Source: Citrobacter sp. MGH106
GTDB lineage: Bacteria > Pseudomonadota > Gammaproteobacteria > Enterobacterales > Enterobacteriaceae
Direction of reading: 5' to 3'
Length of the DNA: 64,000 nucleotides
Assembly (NCBI RefSeq): GCF_001037495.1
Contig: NZ_KQ089822.1
Span: 186,001 to 250,000, forward strand
Below are positions 38,777-47,983 of this stretch, one piece after another; within the stretch, counting starts at the first letter, position 1; each line of letters begins with the position of its first letter. The notes beneath the pieces are model-generated. The model worked only from the letters and a program-made list of their open reading frames with translations. It was not told the DNA's origin and ran no database searches. The translations under genes and the position numbers were made by a program.

Positions 38777-40210
38777 ATGAAAGTAACGCTGCCAGAGTTT
38801 GAACGTGCAGGAGTCATGGTTGTCGGTGATGTGATGCTGGATCGCTACTGGTACGGGCCTACCAGCCGTATTTCGCCAGAAGCGCCGGTGCCGGTGGTCA
38901 AAGTGGATACCATTGAAGAACGTCCAGGCGGCGCGGCAAACGTGGCGATGAACATTGCCTCTCTGGGAGCGAATTCTCGTCTGGTTGGGCTGACCGGTAT
39001 TGATGATGCGGCTCGTGCGCTGAGTAAAACGCTGGCTGATGTGAACGTGAAATGTGACTTTGTTTCCGTGCCGACGCATCCGACAATCACTAAACTACGC
39101 GTACTTTCCCGCAACCAACAGCTGATTCGCCTGGACTTTGAGGAAGGCTTTGAAGGTGTGGATCCGCAGCCGCTGCATGAACGTATTAACCAGGCTCTGG
39201 GTTCAATTGGTGCTCTGGTACTTTCTGATTACGCCAAAGGCGCTCTGGCTAGCGTACAGCAGATGATTGCACTGGCGCGTAATGCTGGCGTTCCGGTGCT
39301 TATTGATCCGAAAGGCACTGATTTTGAGCGCTATCGTGGTGCGACTCTGCTGACGCCGAACCTGTCTGAGTTTGAAGCTGTTGCCGGTAAGTGCAAAAGC
39401 GAAGACGACCTCGTTGAACGTGGTATGAAGGTGATTGCTGATTTCGACCTTTCCGCACTGCTGATAACGCGCTCTGAGCAGGGCATGACCTTGTTGCAGC
39501 CGGGTAAAGCACCGCTGCATATGCCAACCCAGGCACAGGAAGTGTATGACGTTACCGGTGCGGGGGATACGGTTATCGGCGTGCTGGCGGCAACGCTTGC
39601 AGCAGGTAACACGCTGGAGGAAGCATGCTATTTTGCTAATGCCGCAGCGGGTGTTGTCGTTGGTAAGCTTGGGACATCAACCGTTTCACCGATTGAGCTG
39701 GAAAACGCCGTGCGTGGTCGGGCGGAGACCGGTTTTGGCGTGATGAGTGAAACAGAATTGAAACAAGCCGTAGCCAGCGCCCGTAAGCGTGGTGAGAAAG
39801 TGGTGATGACCAACGGTGTGTTTGACATCCTGCACGCAGGCCATGTCTCTTATCTGGCGAATGCGCGTAAGCTTGGCGATCGTCTGATCGTTGCGGTGAA
39901 CAGCGATGCTTCCACCAAACGTCTGAAAGGCGAAACCCGTCCGGTCAACCCGCTCGAACAGCGAATGATCGTGCTGGGTGCGCTGGAATCCGTCGACTGG
40001 GTGGTCTCTTTTGAAGAAGATACTCCGCAACGCCTGATTGCTGGCATTCTGCCGGATCTGCTGGTGAAAGGCGGTGATTATAAGCCAGACGAGATTGCGG
40101 GCAGTGAAGAGGTGTGGGCTAACGGTGGTGAAGTTCTGGTGCTGAACTTCGAAGACGGTTGCTCAACAACAAATATTATCAAAAAGATCCAGAAAGACAG
40201 CGATAAGTGA
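38777..40210 (+). CDS. hldE: Bifunctional heptose kinase/adenylyltransferase
   Basis: Phosphorylates heptose-7-phosphate and then adenylylates the bisphosphate to make ADP-heptose for the LPS inner core. 477 residues: ribokinase-like domain (about 1-318) with [13 protein letters not shown] and [13 protein letters not shown], and a cytidylyltransferase-type domain (about 344-477) with [21 protein letters not shown] lies before the ATG. Confidence 0.98.
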   Translation: MKVTLPEFERAGVMVVGDVMLDRYWYGPTSRISPEAPVPVVKVDTIEERPGGAANVAMNIASLGANSRLVGLTGIDDAARALSKTLADVNVKCDFVSVPTHPTITKLRVLSRNQQLIRLDFEEGFEGVDPQPLHERINQALGSIGALVLSDYAKGALASVQQMIALARNAGVPVLIDPKGTDFERYRGATLLTPNLSEFEAVAGKCKSEDDLVERGMKVIADFDLSALLITRSEQGMTLLQPGKAPLHMPTQAQEVYDVTGAGDTVIGVLAATLAAGNTLEEACYFANAAAGVVVGKLGTSTVSPIELENAVRGRAETGFGVMSETELKQAVASARKRGEKVVMTNGVFDILHAGHVSYLANARKLGDRLIVAVNSDASTKRLKGETRPVNPLEQRMIVLGALESVDWVVSFEEDTPQRLIAGILPDLLVKGGDYKPDEIAGSEEVWANGGEVLVLNFEDGCSTTNIIKKIQKDSDK

Positions 40211-40406
40211 TGAATGCCGGAAATGCACCGAACTTTTCGTTGCGGTGCGCTTCCTCCTGTTGACGCTGCTGTTTTTTCAACCCAGAGTGCAGGAATAAGG
40301 GTGAGAGGGGATTTTTCCCCCTCTGATTGACTGTTAATGAGCCTGGAAACTTATCAGTAACAGCACCCAGTATGATGACTCGTTTCATCATAACCCTTTC
40401 CCTATT

Positions 40407-40432
40407 AAAGCCCCTTCTTCGAGAGGGGCTTT
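40407..40432 (+). terminator. Terminator in the hldE-glgS gap
   Basis: AAAGCCCCT (40407-40415) pairs perfectly with AGGGGCTTT (40424-40432), followed by TCTCGTT. The 538-bp gap 40211-40748 also has a GCACCG/CGGTGC hairpin soon after hldE. No convincing gene was seen; open frames there lack family resemblance and good ribosome sites. Confidence 0.7.
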
Positions 40433-40748
40433 CTCGTTGCAGCCCCTTGCTGACAAGGCGATTGTTGGTGTGCGTCTATGCGGCGCAAGGGCTTCCTCGT
40501 CTCACTTTTCTATTGCTGGATCGGTTACGCAAAACAGAGATTTTCCTGGAGAACTGTTCGTGATCTTAATGCCGTCGTTGGACTTCATTGGTTCAACGAT
40601 TATCCCCTCACAGATTTTGTAGAAAAGTGTGAAGCAAGGCCTTTAATGTGCGCACTTAATGCACAGAACAGCTTCGCATATAGGTAAATACTGAGATCAG
40701 AAAAAGCATATAGCCTTAACAGATATTCAATAACTGGAGGGTATGCTC

Positions 40749-40949
40749 ATGAACAGCAATATGTATTCACTGAACAATTTTGATTTCCTGGCCCGGAGTT
40801 TTGCCAGGATGCAGGCTGAGGGCCACGCTGTTGATATCCAGGCAGTGACTGGAAACATGGATGAGGAACATCGCAGCTGGTTTTGCAAACGCTACGCACT
40901 TTATTGCCAGCAGGCCAGAGAGGCGAAGAAATTAGAGCTGGAACACTAA
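40749..40949 (+). CDS. glgS: Surface composition regulator GlgS (ScoR)
   Basis: Small enterobacterial protein first linked to glycogen synthesis and later described as affecting motility and biofilm. ATG 40749 gives 66 residues as in E. coli; GGAGGG at 40736-40741 is spaced for this start rather than ATG 40743. The core [19 protein letters not shown] and [16 protein letters not shown] matches E. coli GlgS. Confidence 0.93.
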   Translation: MNSNMYSLNNFDFLARSFARMQAEGHAVDIQAVTGNMDEEHRSWFCKRYALYCQQAREAKKLELEH

Positions 40950-40954
40950 CAGAT

Positions 40955-40985
40955 CAACGGGCCTTGCGGCCCGTTGCCATTTTTA
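40955..40985 (+). terminator. Terminator after glgS
   Basis: CAACGGGCC (40955-40963) pairs perfectly with GGCCCGTTG (40968-40976) around TTGC, followed by CCATTTTTA. It overlaps the very end of convergent ubiK. Confidence 0.9.
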
Positions 40986-41279
40986 CTCTTGTGGATCGAC
41001 TGGCGGGATCGCCGGAGCAGGCTGAACTTCGGCCGGTTTTTCACGTGCTTCCAGCTCAGTAAGACGTTGCTCAAGCAGCGCCAGCTTTTCACGGGTGCGC
41101 AGTAAAACCTGGGTTTGTACGTCAAATTCTTCGCGGCTAACCAGATCCAGACGCGTCAGCTGTGACTGCAGTGTTTGGCGGATTTTCTTCTCGACGTCTT
41201 CCCCAAACTCGCGGATCCCTTTCGGCATCGACTCGTGAACCTGACGAGCAATCTGCTCAATTTTTTTCGGGTCAATCAT
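40983..41279 (-). CDS. ubiK: Ubiquinone biosynthesis accessory factor UbiK
   Basis: YqiC/UbiK assists the UbiJ-associated ubiquinone synthesis complex. ATG 41279 ([19 protein letters not shown]) gives 98 residues; longer upstream frames run into the ribB promoter region. A C-terminal coiled coil ([21 protein letters not shown]) is evident. The last 15 or so residues are Pro/Ala-rich and differ from E. coli. Confidence 0.94.
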   Translation of the reverse strand: MIDPKKIEQIARQVHESMPKGIREFGEDVEKKIRQTLQSQLTRLDLVSREEFDVQTQVLLRTREKLALLEQRLTELEAREKPAEVQPAPAIPPVDPQE

Positions 41280-41376
41280 GGTGGTTTCCCTGAACTGGTA
41301 CGTGTTGCTGCCTATTGTAGTGCGATATGGCACAGGCATAAACCAGAATTGTGTGAAGCTAAGTCGAGTAAAGGCG

Positions 41377-41405
41377 TTGATGACAGTAATCAATAGCGTT
41401 ATAGT
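41377..41405 (+). promoter_or_regulatory. Promoter of ribB
   Basis: TTGATG (41377-41382) and TATAGT (41400-41405) are separated by exactly 17 bp, directly before the FMN riboswitch. Confidence 0.75.
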
Positions 41406-41411
41406 TAACCC

Positions 41412-41561
41412 GCTTATTCTCAGGGCGGGGCGAAATTCCCCACCGGCGGTAAATCAACTGATGTTGAAAGCCCGCGAGCGCTTTGAGTGCAAACTCAAAG
41501 GTCAGCAGATCCGGTGTAATTCCGGGGCCGACGGTTAGAGTCCGGATGGGAGAGAGTAACG
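41412..41561 (+). promoter_or_regulatory. FMN riboswitch (RFN element) of ribB
   Basis: The conserved RFN blocks appear in order: CTTATTCTCAGGGCGGGGCG, TCCCCACCGGCGGTAA, AGCCCGCGAGCGC, GGTCAGCAGATCCGGT, GGGGCCGACGGTTAGAGTCC and GATGGGAGAGAGTAACG. It binds FMN and lowers ribB expression. Confidence 0.97.
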
Positions 41562-41564
41562 ATC

Positions 41565-41598
41565 CAGCCGGGCATGGACCCGCTCACGTTATTTTTTT
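41565..41598 (+). terminator. Expression platform terminator of the ribB riboswitch
   Basis: AGCCGGG (41566-41572) pairs with CCCGCT (41579-41584) with one bulged C, then a T7 run at 41592-41598. It is placed to stop transcription about 70 bp before ribB. Confidence 0.65.
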
Positions 41599-41667
41599 GC
41601 CGCTTAAACGGTACTCCTAAGACTGCCCTGATTCTGGTAACCATAATTTTAGTGAGGTTTTTTTACC

Positions 41668-42321
41668 ATGAATCAGACGCTACTTTCCTCTTTTGGTACG
41701 CCTTTCGAACGTGTTGAACATGCGCTGTCTGCGCTGCGTGAAGGACGCGGTGTAATGGTGCTTGACGATGAAGACCGTGAAAACGAAGGCGATATGATTT
41801 TCCCGGCAGAAACCATGACCGTTGAACAGATGGCGCTGACCATCCGTCACGGCAGTGGTATTGTCTGCCTGTGCATCACTGAAGACCGCCGTAAACAGCT
41901 CGATCTGCCTATGATGGTGGAAAATAACACCAGTGCTTACGGTACTGGTTTTACTGTGACTATCGAAGCTGCAGAAGGCGTAACTACCGGTGTTTCCGCT
42001 GCTGACCGTGTCACCACGGTTCGCGCTGCGATTAAGGATGGTGCGAAACCTTCTGATCTGAACCGTCCGGGACACGTTTTCCCGCTGCGCGCTCAGGCAG
42101 GCGGTGTGTTAACGCGTGGTGGTCATACTGAAGCCACCATTGATCTGATGACGCTGGCAGGTTTTAAACCGGCTGGTGTGTTGTGTGAATTGACCAATGA
42201 TGATGGCACCATGGCGCGTGCGCCAGAGTGCATCGAATTTGCAGGCAAGCACAATATGGCAGTTGTCACTATCGAAGATTTAGTGGCTTACCGTCAGGCG
42301 CACGAGCGTAAAGCCAGCTGA
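41668..42321 (+). CDS. ribB: 3,4-dihydroxy-2-butanone 4-phosphate synthase
   Basis: Makes the four-carbon precursor of riboflavin from ribulose 5-phosphate. 217 residues as in E. coli. Metal and substrate residues lie in [20 protein letters not shown], with [28 protein letters not shown] further on. Controlled by the FMN riboswitch upstream. Confidence 0.98.
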   Translation: MNQTLLSSFGTPFERVEHALSALREGRGVMVLDDEDRENEGDMIFPAETMTVEQMALTIRHGSGIVCLCITEDRRKQLDLPMMVENNTSAYGTGFTVTIEAAEGVTTGVSAADRVTTVRAAIKDGAKPSDLNRPGHVFPLRAQAGGVLTRGGHTEATIDLMTLAGFKPAGVLCELTNDDGTMARAPECIEFAGKHNMAVVTIEDLVAYRQAHERKAS

Positions 42322-42352
42322 GTTTTTGGCCATGCCTGTCGTGGCGATGCAT

Positions 42353-42389
42353 AAAAAAACCGAAGTCAGTTTTCTGACTTCGGTTTTTT
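42353..42389. terminator. Bidirectional terminator between ribB and dsbI
   Basis: ACCGAAGTCAG (42359-42369) pairs perfectly with CTGACTTCGGT (42374-42384); an A-run precedes and a T-run follows. Confidence 0.95.
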
Positions 42390-42404
42390 GTTACTGCGGC
42401 CAGG

Positions 42405-43082
42405 CTATTTTGTGCTGATCAGCTTGAGTATCCACGCACAACTCATCACCAGTAAAAACGCTAAACATAAACCAAAGGCCAGCAAACAGGATTGCGCCAT
42501 ATTCATAAATTGCCATGGCGGGATCAAATACCAGCCTTCGGATTGCTGGTAGAGATCGATAAACCATTGCTGTGTGCTACTAAGCGTTACTCCATCAGGA
42601 ACGACAGGCGCGTCATACCCGCAATCTCCAGTGGGTTTAAACCATTCTGGTGCCCAGTTTGCCAGTGGCAAATTGAAAGGGAATGTCGGATCGGTGGAAC
42701 ATCCCTGCACACCAAACAGTGAATCCGGGTCTGGGTTATGTACTGCATGATGAATGCTATTAAGCTTGATCGAGAACTTAACACCCATGATGCTGCCGTA
42801 AAACGCCGCGATACAGCCAATGAGCTTCAGAATGATATTTCTCGGGTTTACTGCCGCAATCAACCCACCAAAAACCATCACGAACATGGCAAAGCGAATG
42901 TAAACACACTGCTCGCAGGGTGCCATGTAGAGATAGATCTGGAAGAAAGAGTGCGCCAGTATAATTAACCCACCCATTGCGAGTGCCATAAACAACCACA
43001 GAAAGCGGTGTTCCTGCCATCTCACCAGAGTATCAACCGGCGTAGTACGTAAATTCCGCCACAATCCCTTTATGAAAGCCAT
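42405..43082 (-). CDS. dsbI: DsbB-like thiol:disulfide oxidase partner of DsbL
   Basis: Inner-membrane protein that reoxidises DsbL and passes electrons to quinone. 225 residues with several membrane helices. The quinone-proximal cysteines Cys56 and Cys59 are in [10 protein letters not shown]; a second periplasmic pair is in GCSTDP and GDCGYD. Third gene of assT-dsbL-dsbI, 14 bp after dsbL. The same trio is known in uropathogenic E. coli and Salmonella. Confidence 0.93.
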   Translation of the reverse strand: MAFIKGLWRNLRTTPVDTLVRWQEHRFLWLFMALAMGGLIILAHSFFQIYLYMAPCEQCVYIRFAMFVMVFGGLIAAVNPRNIILKLIGCIAAFYGSIMGVKFSIKLNSIHHAVHNPDPDSLFGVQGCSTDPTFPFNLPLANWAPEWFKPTGDCGYDAPVVPDGVTLSSTQQWFIDLYQQSEGWYLIPPWQFMNMAQSCLLAFGLCLAFLLVMSCAWILKLISTK

Positions 43083-43096
43083 AGCCTTATCCCTGT

Positions 43097-43765
43097 TTAT
43101 TTCGCTGCCAGTTCCCTGACAAGTTCAGCCATAGAATCAATGGATTTGATGCTCTTGGTGTAGATCAGGTATTTACCATTGACGACGTAAGCCGGAACGC
43201 CCTGAATTTTGGCAACATCATAGGCCGCTTTCCATTTCTCTAGTGTTTCCTGAACGGCAGGTTCTTTTAATGTGCTTTCAAAGTCTGCCTGGCTCATACC
43301 TGCAGCATCCAGACCTGTTTTGATGAATGATGCTGGATCTTTGCCATCTGACCAGCGTTCTTTTTTGTCATGATAAGCTGCGTAGTAAGCAAATTTCGCT
43401 TTTTTGAACTGTGACTTCGCATCAAATAATGAAATACCTGCTGCTTTATCTTTGGATATCATCACGGCAAACACTTCGCTGGCTTGTTTGCCATATTCAC
43501 CTTTAGTTTCCAGATGGAACGGCGTAAAGGTGACGAGATCTGCAACCTTATCTGATACAGGGCCGGTGACGGCTTTATCGTATTTGTAGCAGAACGGACA
43601 GGCGTAACTAAATACTTTGAATAATGTTTTATCGGCATTAGGAATAGGTTTTTCCAGAACCATATAATCGGTGCCTTCGGTAAAAGCGGATGCCGTAAAA
43701 GGCGCGACAAGCGCTGCAGTTAACACCATGCTTTTAAATAATGAAGTAATCCATTTAGCTGACAT
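43097..43765 (-). CDS. dsbL: DsbA-like periplasmic oxidoreductase specific for AssT
   Basis: Strongly oxidising thioredoxin-fold protein that forms the disulfide in arylsulfotransferase AssT. 222 residues with a signal peptide (about 1-27, ending ASA). The active site is CPFC at 56-59, which corresponds to mature Cys29/Cys32 and differs from the CPHC of DsbA. The cis-Pro region is [12 protein letters not shown]. Encoded between assT and dsbI. Confidence 0.94.
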   Translation of the reverse strand: MSAKWITSLFKSMVLTAALVAPFTASAFTEGTDYMVLEKPIPNADKTLFKVFSYACPFCYKYDKAVTGPVSDKVADLVTFTPFHLETKGEYGKQASEVFAVMISKDKAAGISLFDAKSQFKKAKFAYYAAYHDKKERWSDGKDPASFIKTGLDAAGMSQADFESTLKEPAVQETLEKWKAAYDVAKIQGVPAYVVNGKYLIYTKSIKSIDSMAELVRELAAK

Positions 43766-43788
43766 AGTTTATCCTTAATACAACGATT

Positions 43789-45585
43789 TTATTTAAATAT
43801 GTGTTGTGGACGAATCGGTAATGCCCGGTAGTGGGTCTGGTTGGGTTTATCTGAAAGGACATCAATTTCAACTTTGACTTCTTTTGTTTTGTAGTCAATT
43901 TCATTGATCTTGCCGATTGTCGGTTTGCCAACATCAAATAAATTAATAGAACCGCCGAATCCAAACATTGTGTCACGGTCTTTTTGATATTCGATAACGG
44001 AAGTTATGGGACTATAGAAATCATAACCACGCTCTTTACCGTATTCCCAGATTTGTTGGACGGTTCCTTTTTTCTCGTCAATTTTATATTCGACGAAACG
44101 GGAGTACTTCATGGTTGGTAATGCTGGTTGCTCAAGCCCTCGGCCATCACCATTATCAAAGATGGTTAATGTTCCTTTACTGGATAGCCAGGCGGTATGT
44201 TGGGTATAGGTAAAATCGAAATCGGTGTTTTCGCACTTGCCATTTTCGTCACACTTCAGTGCATTACCTTTCGCATCTACCGGTTTTAACAGCTTGCTCG
44301 CCAGCTTTGTATTCCAGCCTTTAGATGGTGCGAGGATCCACTTAACCTGCTTATCACGACCAATTTTGACGACGCCCTGGTGGCGAGAGGAAAGAATAAT
44401 CGAGTCATCCTTGGCGTCGTAGGCGATAGAGTTGACATGCGCCCAGTTACGGCCAGCCCCCACACCCAGAGCATCGCCGTAAGGGGTATCTGGCTCCAGT
44501 TTTGCTTGTTGACCGGCATGAGCGAGGTCGACATTCACGCATACCGCACCTGCGTCCAGTGCTCCCAGTAACGCATCGCGTAGCGGGTCGAGAATTTTTG
44601 TCAGGTCCCATACGTCAACAACGCGGCCGGATCTGTCGACTTCGAGGATTTGGTCACGGATGGTATGTACATGTACTCCATCTTCTTTACGGTAATTGCG
44701 TTTTCCTACGCGCAGTAATACCGTGCCCTTAACCGTTTCGATAGACTCATGCGTAGCGTCAAGGAAGCCGCGTGGCAGTTTATGATCTTCCAGAATCTGC
44801 CCCATCATATCGAATTCGTACCAGTGTTGCCCCTGTACAGCTGTGAACGTTCCGCGAGGCGTTTCACGAATCCCCATCAGGTAACCACGTTTATTGATAT
44901 TAACATCATGCCCGTCATAGAACGTCTCTTGATCCAACCACCAGCGGTACTCACCTTCTGTGTCAACGACGAAGGTAAACGGAGCGATGTCGAAGGGAAG
45001 TGCGCCTCCGGCAGGTCCTGCATCAAGAATGCCGGCATTTTTATCTTTTTCGCCATGCCAGTGAATATCTGATCCCTGGGAAGTAAAGGTGTGGGTATTT
45101 ACAAGATAAAGGCGATCTTCAAAACCTGGTGCGACTTTAATAACCTTGGTTTGTTGCAGATCGGATATAGAACGGTTATCCATATAATGATTAACGATGG
45201 CAGAAGTTTGCACTACATAATCATCTTTCATCGGTTTACCATTTTCTTTATATTCAACGGTAACATTATTGGCGAACTTTTGATAAAGGCCAAAAATAGG
45301 TACGCCATCATAAGTGATTAACGATTCTTTGCCTACGTTATAGGTAATGGGAACTCCTTTTTCACCTTTGCCGTGTACGGTTACTTTGACATCTGAAATG
45401 ACATGGCTGTCTAATTCAACCAATGCGGTTAGCGGTGCATTTCCATAAGGGTCAACAATTACCGCGCCCAGATTTCCTGCTGGTTGTGCCGGTTTAAAAC
45501 CTGCAGCAAAAGAATTTGCTGAGGTTAATCCGCATGCCAGGGCAATAGTACCGACCAGTAGTTTTTTACGGTATTGCTTAAACAT
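43789..45585 (-). CDS. assT: Arylsulfate sulfotransferase (periplasmic)
   Basis: Transfers sulfate from one phenolic sulfate ester to another phenol without PAPS. 598 residues with a 27-residue signal peptide. Catalytic residues are at the positions known in the E. coli CFT073 enzyme: precursor His279, His383, Arg401 and His463, equal to mature His252, His356, Arg374 and the sulfated His436. Cys445 and Cys451 correspond to the disulfide made by DsbL. GGAG precedes the ATG. First gene of assT-dsbL-dsbI. Confidence 0.96.
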   Translation of the reverse strand: MFKQYRKKLLVGTIALACGLTSANSFAAGFKPAQPAGNLGAVIVDPYGNAPLTALVELDSHVISDVKVTVHGKGEKGVPITYNVGKESLITYDGVPIFGLYQKFANNVTVEYKENGKPMKDDYVVQTSAIVNHYMDNRSISDLQQTKVIKVAPGFEDRLYLVNTHTFTSQGSDIHWHGEKDKNAGILDAGPAGGALPFDIAPFTFVVDTEGEYRWWLDQETFYDGHDVNINKRGYLMGIRETPRGTFTAVQGQHWYEFDMMGQILEDHKLPRGFLDATHESIETVKGTVLLRVGKRNYRKEDGVHVHTIRDQILEVDRSGRVVDVWDLTKILDPLRDALLGALDAGAVCVNVDLAHAGQQAKLEPDTPYGDALGVGAGRNWAHVNSIAYDAKDDSIILSSRHQGVVKIGRDKQVKWILAPSKGWNTKLASKLLKPVDAKGNALKCDENGKCENTDFDFTYTQHTAWLSSKGTLTIFDNGDGRGLEQPALPTMKYSRFVEYKIDEKKGTVQQIWEYGKERGYDFYSPITSVIEYQKDRDTMFGFGGSINLFDVGKPTIGKINEIDYKTKEVKVEIDVLSDKPNQTHYRALPIRPQHIFK

Positions 45586-45857
45586 GGATATATCTCCTTA
45601 TATTACCTGTAAATATAATGACGATGAATATATTATGTTTGTAGTGATGTATGACTTGATTAAAATATAGGGGAGAGCATAGTTTTATAATTTATTTGTT
45701 TTTTGAAATGTATAAATTATCAATATTCGGTGTCTTTAATACTTTTGATAGTAAGTGAGTGATATTTTCAGAACAATAAATATTATTATGGAGTGTGATC
45801 GTTTCGACATTGTTTTCTTTTTAATACATGTTCTGTGATTGACCTTGTCTACTGGTT

Positions 45858-45877
45858 TATATGATCGAAATCATATA
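45858..45877. promoter_or_regulatory. Palindromic regulator site (CRP- or FNR-like) upstream of assT
   Basis: TATATGATCGAAATCATATA is a perfect 8+4+8 palindrome. It matches CRP (TGTGA-N6-TCACA) and FNR (TTGAT-N4-ATCAA) consensus at 8 of 10 positions each. It lies 272 bp before assT and 101 bp before the small membrane gene at 45978. The rest of the 392-bp AT-rich gap 45586-45977 shows no gene. Confidence 0.5.
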
Positions 45878-45977
45878 TTTGTTTCTGCATTATGCCACTA
45901 TAGGGGTAGGTCAAAATAAGGTTATGTGAAATTTTAACGTTAAATGTTTAATGATGTTAAATTTTAAGGGTAAAAGA

Positions 45978-46154
45978 ATGTTTATTGCCTGGTATTGGAT
46001 TGTATTAATTGCACTCGTTGCTGTTGGTTATTATTGCCATATGAAGCGTTATTGCAAAGCGTTTCGACAAGACAGAGATGCATTACTGGAGGCACGTAAC
46101 AAGCTCTTTCGTCGCACGGGCGAAGATGGCAGCACGGTCAGGGATCAGGAATAA
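45978..46154 (+). CDS. Small single-pass membrane protein, function unknown
   Basis: 58 residues starting at ATG 45978, chosen because AAGGG lies 8 nt upstream; an in-frame ATG at 45951 lacks such a site. The N-terminal half (FIAWYWIVLIALVAVGYYC) is one membrane helix, followed by a basic, charged cytoplasmic-looking tail (HMKRYCKAFRQDRDALLEAR). I do not recognise the family with certainty. It is convergent with zupT; the 57-bp gap holds interlocked inverted repeats. The palindromic site at 45858 may serve it. Confidence 0.7.
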   Translation: MFIAWYWIVLIALVAVGYYCHMKRYCKAFRQDRDALLEARNKLFRRTGEDGSTVRDQE

Positions 46155-46159
46155 TTTCT

Positions 46160-46204
46160 GCTGTAGTTGAGGCGGATGGGCTGAACTACAGCGTAACATC
46201 CGCC
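46160..46204. other. Interlocked perfect inverted repeats, possible pseudoknot
   Basis: Stem 1: GCTGTAGTT (46160-46168) with AACTACAGC (46184-46192), 9 bp. Stem 2: GGCGGATG (46171-46178) with CATCCGCC (46197-46204), 8 bp. The 5' arm of stem 2 lies in the loop of stem 1, the order of an H-type pseudoknot, on either strand. Positioned between the stops of the small membrane gene and zupT. Confidence 0.6.
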
Positions 46205-46211
46205 ATCTGTA

Positions 46212-46985
46212 TTACCCGATGCCCATTGATTGCAGGATCACCAGGCTCAGCCCCATTACTGACATTCCACAGAGCACGCCATAGCTCGGATTATTATTGG
46301 GGTCGATTTCTTTAGCCAGCGGCATCAATTCATCTACTGATAACGCGACCATAATACCGGCTACAGCGGCCATAATTGCTGCCATCACAACCGGTGAAAT
46401 CAGACTACCCAGAATTAACCACGCCAGTACCCCACCCAGTATTTCCGCCATACCTGAGATCCCTGCCCAGAATATCGCTGTGCGTTTGGAGCCGGTTGCG
46501 GCATAGACTGGTCCGGCAACGGCTAGACCTTCAGGAATATTATGTAATGCAACAGCCAGGGCGATGCCAAAACCCAGTTCGAGATTGCTGCTGGCGGTAA
46601 CAAAAGTAGCAATCCCTTCCGGGAAGTTGTGCAGACTAATGCCAAGAGTTAATAAAATTGCGGTACGTTTTATGGAGCTGGGTAAAGGCAGTTTTGTTTT
46701 TTGCACCAGATCCTGAGGATGTGCGTGTGGCAGAAGGCGATCCAGACCAAAATAGCCCAGCAAACCAACAATAAACATCCCGTAGCCGAGTACTGGCGAC
46801 ATCCCTTCAGCGGCCAGCGCGGCGGGCAGCATTTCCATCAGGGAGATAAGCAGCATAATACCTGCGGCAAAACCCAGAGAAAAGGCGAGGACGCGATTAG
46901 AGGGTTTTTGTCCCAGAACGCCAAGAAACGCGCCAATAAAGGTGGCAGCCCCCGCCAGCAAAGTCAGAAGTAAAGGTACTGACAT
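46212..46985 (-). CDS. zupT: ZIP-family zinc/divalent metal transporter
   Basis: Inner-membrane uptake of zinc and other divalent metals. 257 residues from ATG 46985 ([16 protein letters not shown]), the E. coli length. Metal-site motifs [11 protein letters not shown] and [11 protein letters not shown] are in helices 4 and 5; HAHPQD is in the cytoplasmic loop. The ribosome site AAGGAG is 12 nt from this ATG but 6 nt from an in-frame TTG at 46991, so initiation two codons upstream is possible. Confidence 0.96.
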   Translation of the reverse strand: MSVPLLLTLLAGAATFIGAFLGVLGQKPSNRVLAFSLGFAAGIMLLISLMEMLPAALAAEGMSPVLGYGMFIVGLLGYFGLDRLLPHAHPQDLVQKTKLPLPSSIKRTAILLTLGISLHNFPEGIATFVTASSNLELGFGIALAVALHNIPEGLAVAGPVYAATGSKRTAIFWAGISGMAEILGGVLAWLILGSLISPVVMAAIMAAVAGIMVALSVDELMPLAKEIDPNNNPSYGVLCGMSVMGLSLVILQSMGIG

Positions 46986-47131
46986 CGACAAATCCAACTC
47001 CTTATCAATCTGCTATCCGGCCAGAACGTCAAAATAACTGATGATCTTCATCATGGTTATCTGAGTTCTTCATCAACCGAAAAAGCGTATTGTGGTGATA
47101 TCAAAATGACTCCCTCAGTAAGGATATCATC

Positions 47132-47920
47132 ATGTCTTCAACTCGTATGCCAGCATTGTTTTTGGGTCATGGCAGCCCGATGAATGTTCTGGAAGATAAC
47201 GTTTATACCCGTGCCTGGCAGCAACTGGGGGAAACGTTGCCGCGTCCAAAAGCCATCGTTGTGGTATCGGCGCACTGGTTCACTCGTGGGACTGGCGTGA
47301 CCGCCATGGAAGCACCAAAAACGATTCACGATTTTGGTGGGTTTCCACAGGCATTGTATGACACCCATTATCCGGCTCCCGGTTCACCCGAACTGGCGCA
47401 ACATCTGGTGGATTTGCTTTCACCCGTACCGGTTACGTTAGACAAAGAAGCCTGGGGTTTCGACCACGGCTCATGGGGTGTGTTGATCAAGATGTACCCG
47501 AATGCAGATATTCCGATGGTACAGCTAAGCATCGACAGCACTAAGCCTGCTGCCTGGCATTTTGAAACAGGACGCAAACTGGCGGCGCTGCGTGATGAGG
47601 GCATCATGCTGATTGCCAGCGGTAACGTGGTGCATAACCTGCGGACAGCACGTTGGCACGGCGAGAATACGCCATACCCATGGGCGACCTCATTTAATGA
47701 TTATGTGAAGGCAAACCTGACCTGGCAGGGACCTGTTGAGCAGCATCCACTGATCAACTATCTCGACCATGAAGGCGGTTCGCTGTCGAACCCGACGCCG
47801 GATCACTATCTGCCGCTGCTGTACGTTTTAGGTGCATGGGATGCCAAAGAACCTGTCACGATCCCGGTGGACGGTATTGAGATGGGTAGCCTGAGTATGC
47901 TGTCGGTGCAGGTAGGCTGA
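47132..47920 (+). CDS. ygiD: 4,5-DOPA-type extradiol dioxygenase YgiD
   Basis: LigB/DODA family metalloenzyme; E. coli YgiD opens the DOPA ring. 262 residues with metal ligands likely in FLGHGSP, VSAHWF and GFDHGSWG, and NVVHNLR further on. AAGGA precedes ATG 47132. Divergent from zupT. Confidence 0.93.
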   Translation: MSSTRMPALFLGHGSPMNVLEDNVYTRAWQQLGETLPRPKAIVVVSAHWFTRGTGVTAMEAPKTIHDFGGFPQALYDTHYPAPGSPELAQHLVDLLSPVPVTLDKEAWGFDHGSWGVLIKMYPNADIPMVQLSIDSTKPAAWHFETGRKLAALRDEGIMLIASGNVVHNLRTARWHGENTPYPWATSFNDYVKANLTWQGPVEQHPLINYLDHEGGSLSNPTPDHYLPLLYVLGAWDAKEPVTIPVDGIEMGSLSMLSVQVG

Positions 47921-47944
47921 TTTTTACCCGCAGTAATTGAGTGA

Positions 47945-47977
47945 AGGCCGGGTCAGGCGAAATCGCCACCCGGCACA
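47945..47977. repeat. REP-like element between ygiD and ygiC
   Basis: GGCCGGGTCAGGCG and CGCCACCCGGC form a stem between the convergent genes ygiD and ygiC. Confidence 0.75.
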
Positions 47978-47983
47978 CGCACA

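Noticed and set aside
40478-40687. Open frame of 69 codons in the hldE-glgS gap as a transposase remnant
   Set aside because: No catalytic motif or terminal repeat could be identified, so an insertion-sequence origin cannot be supported.
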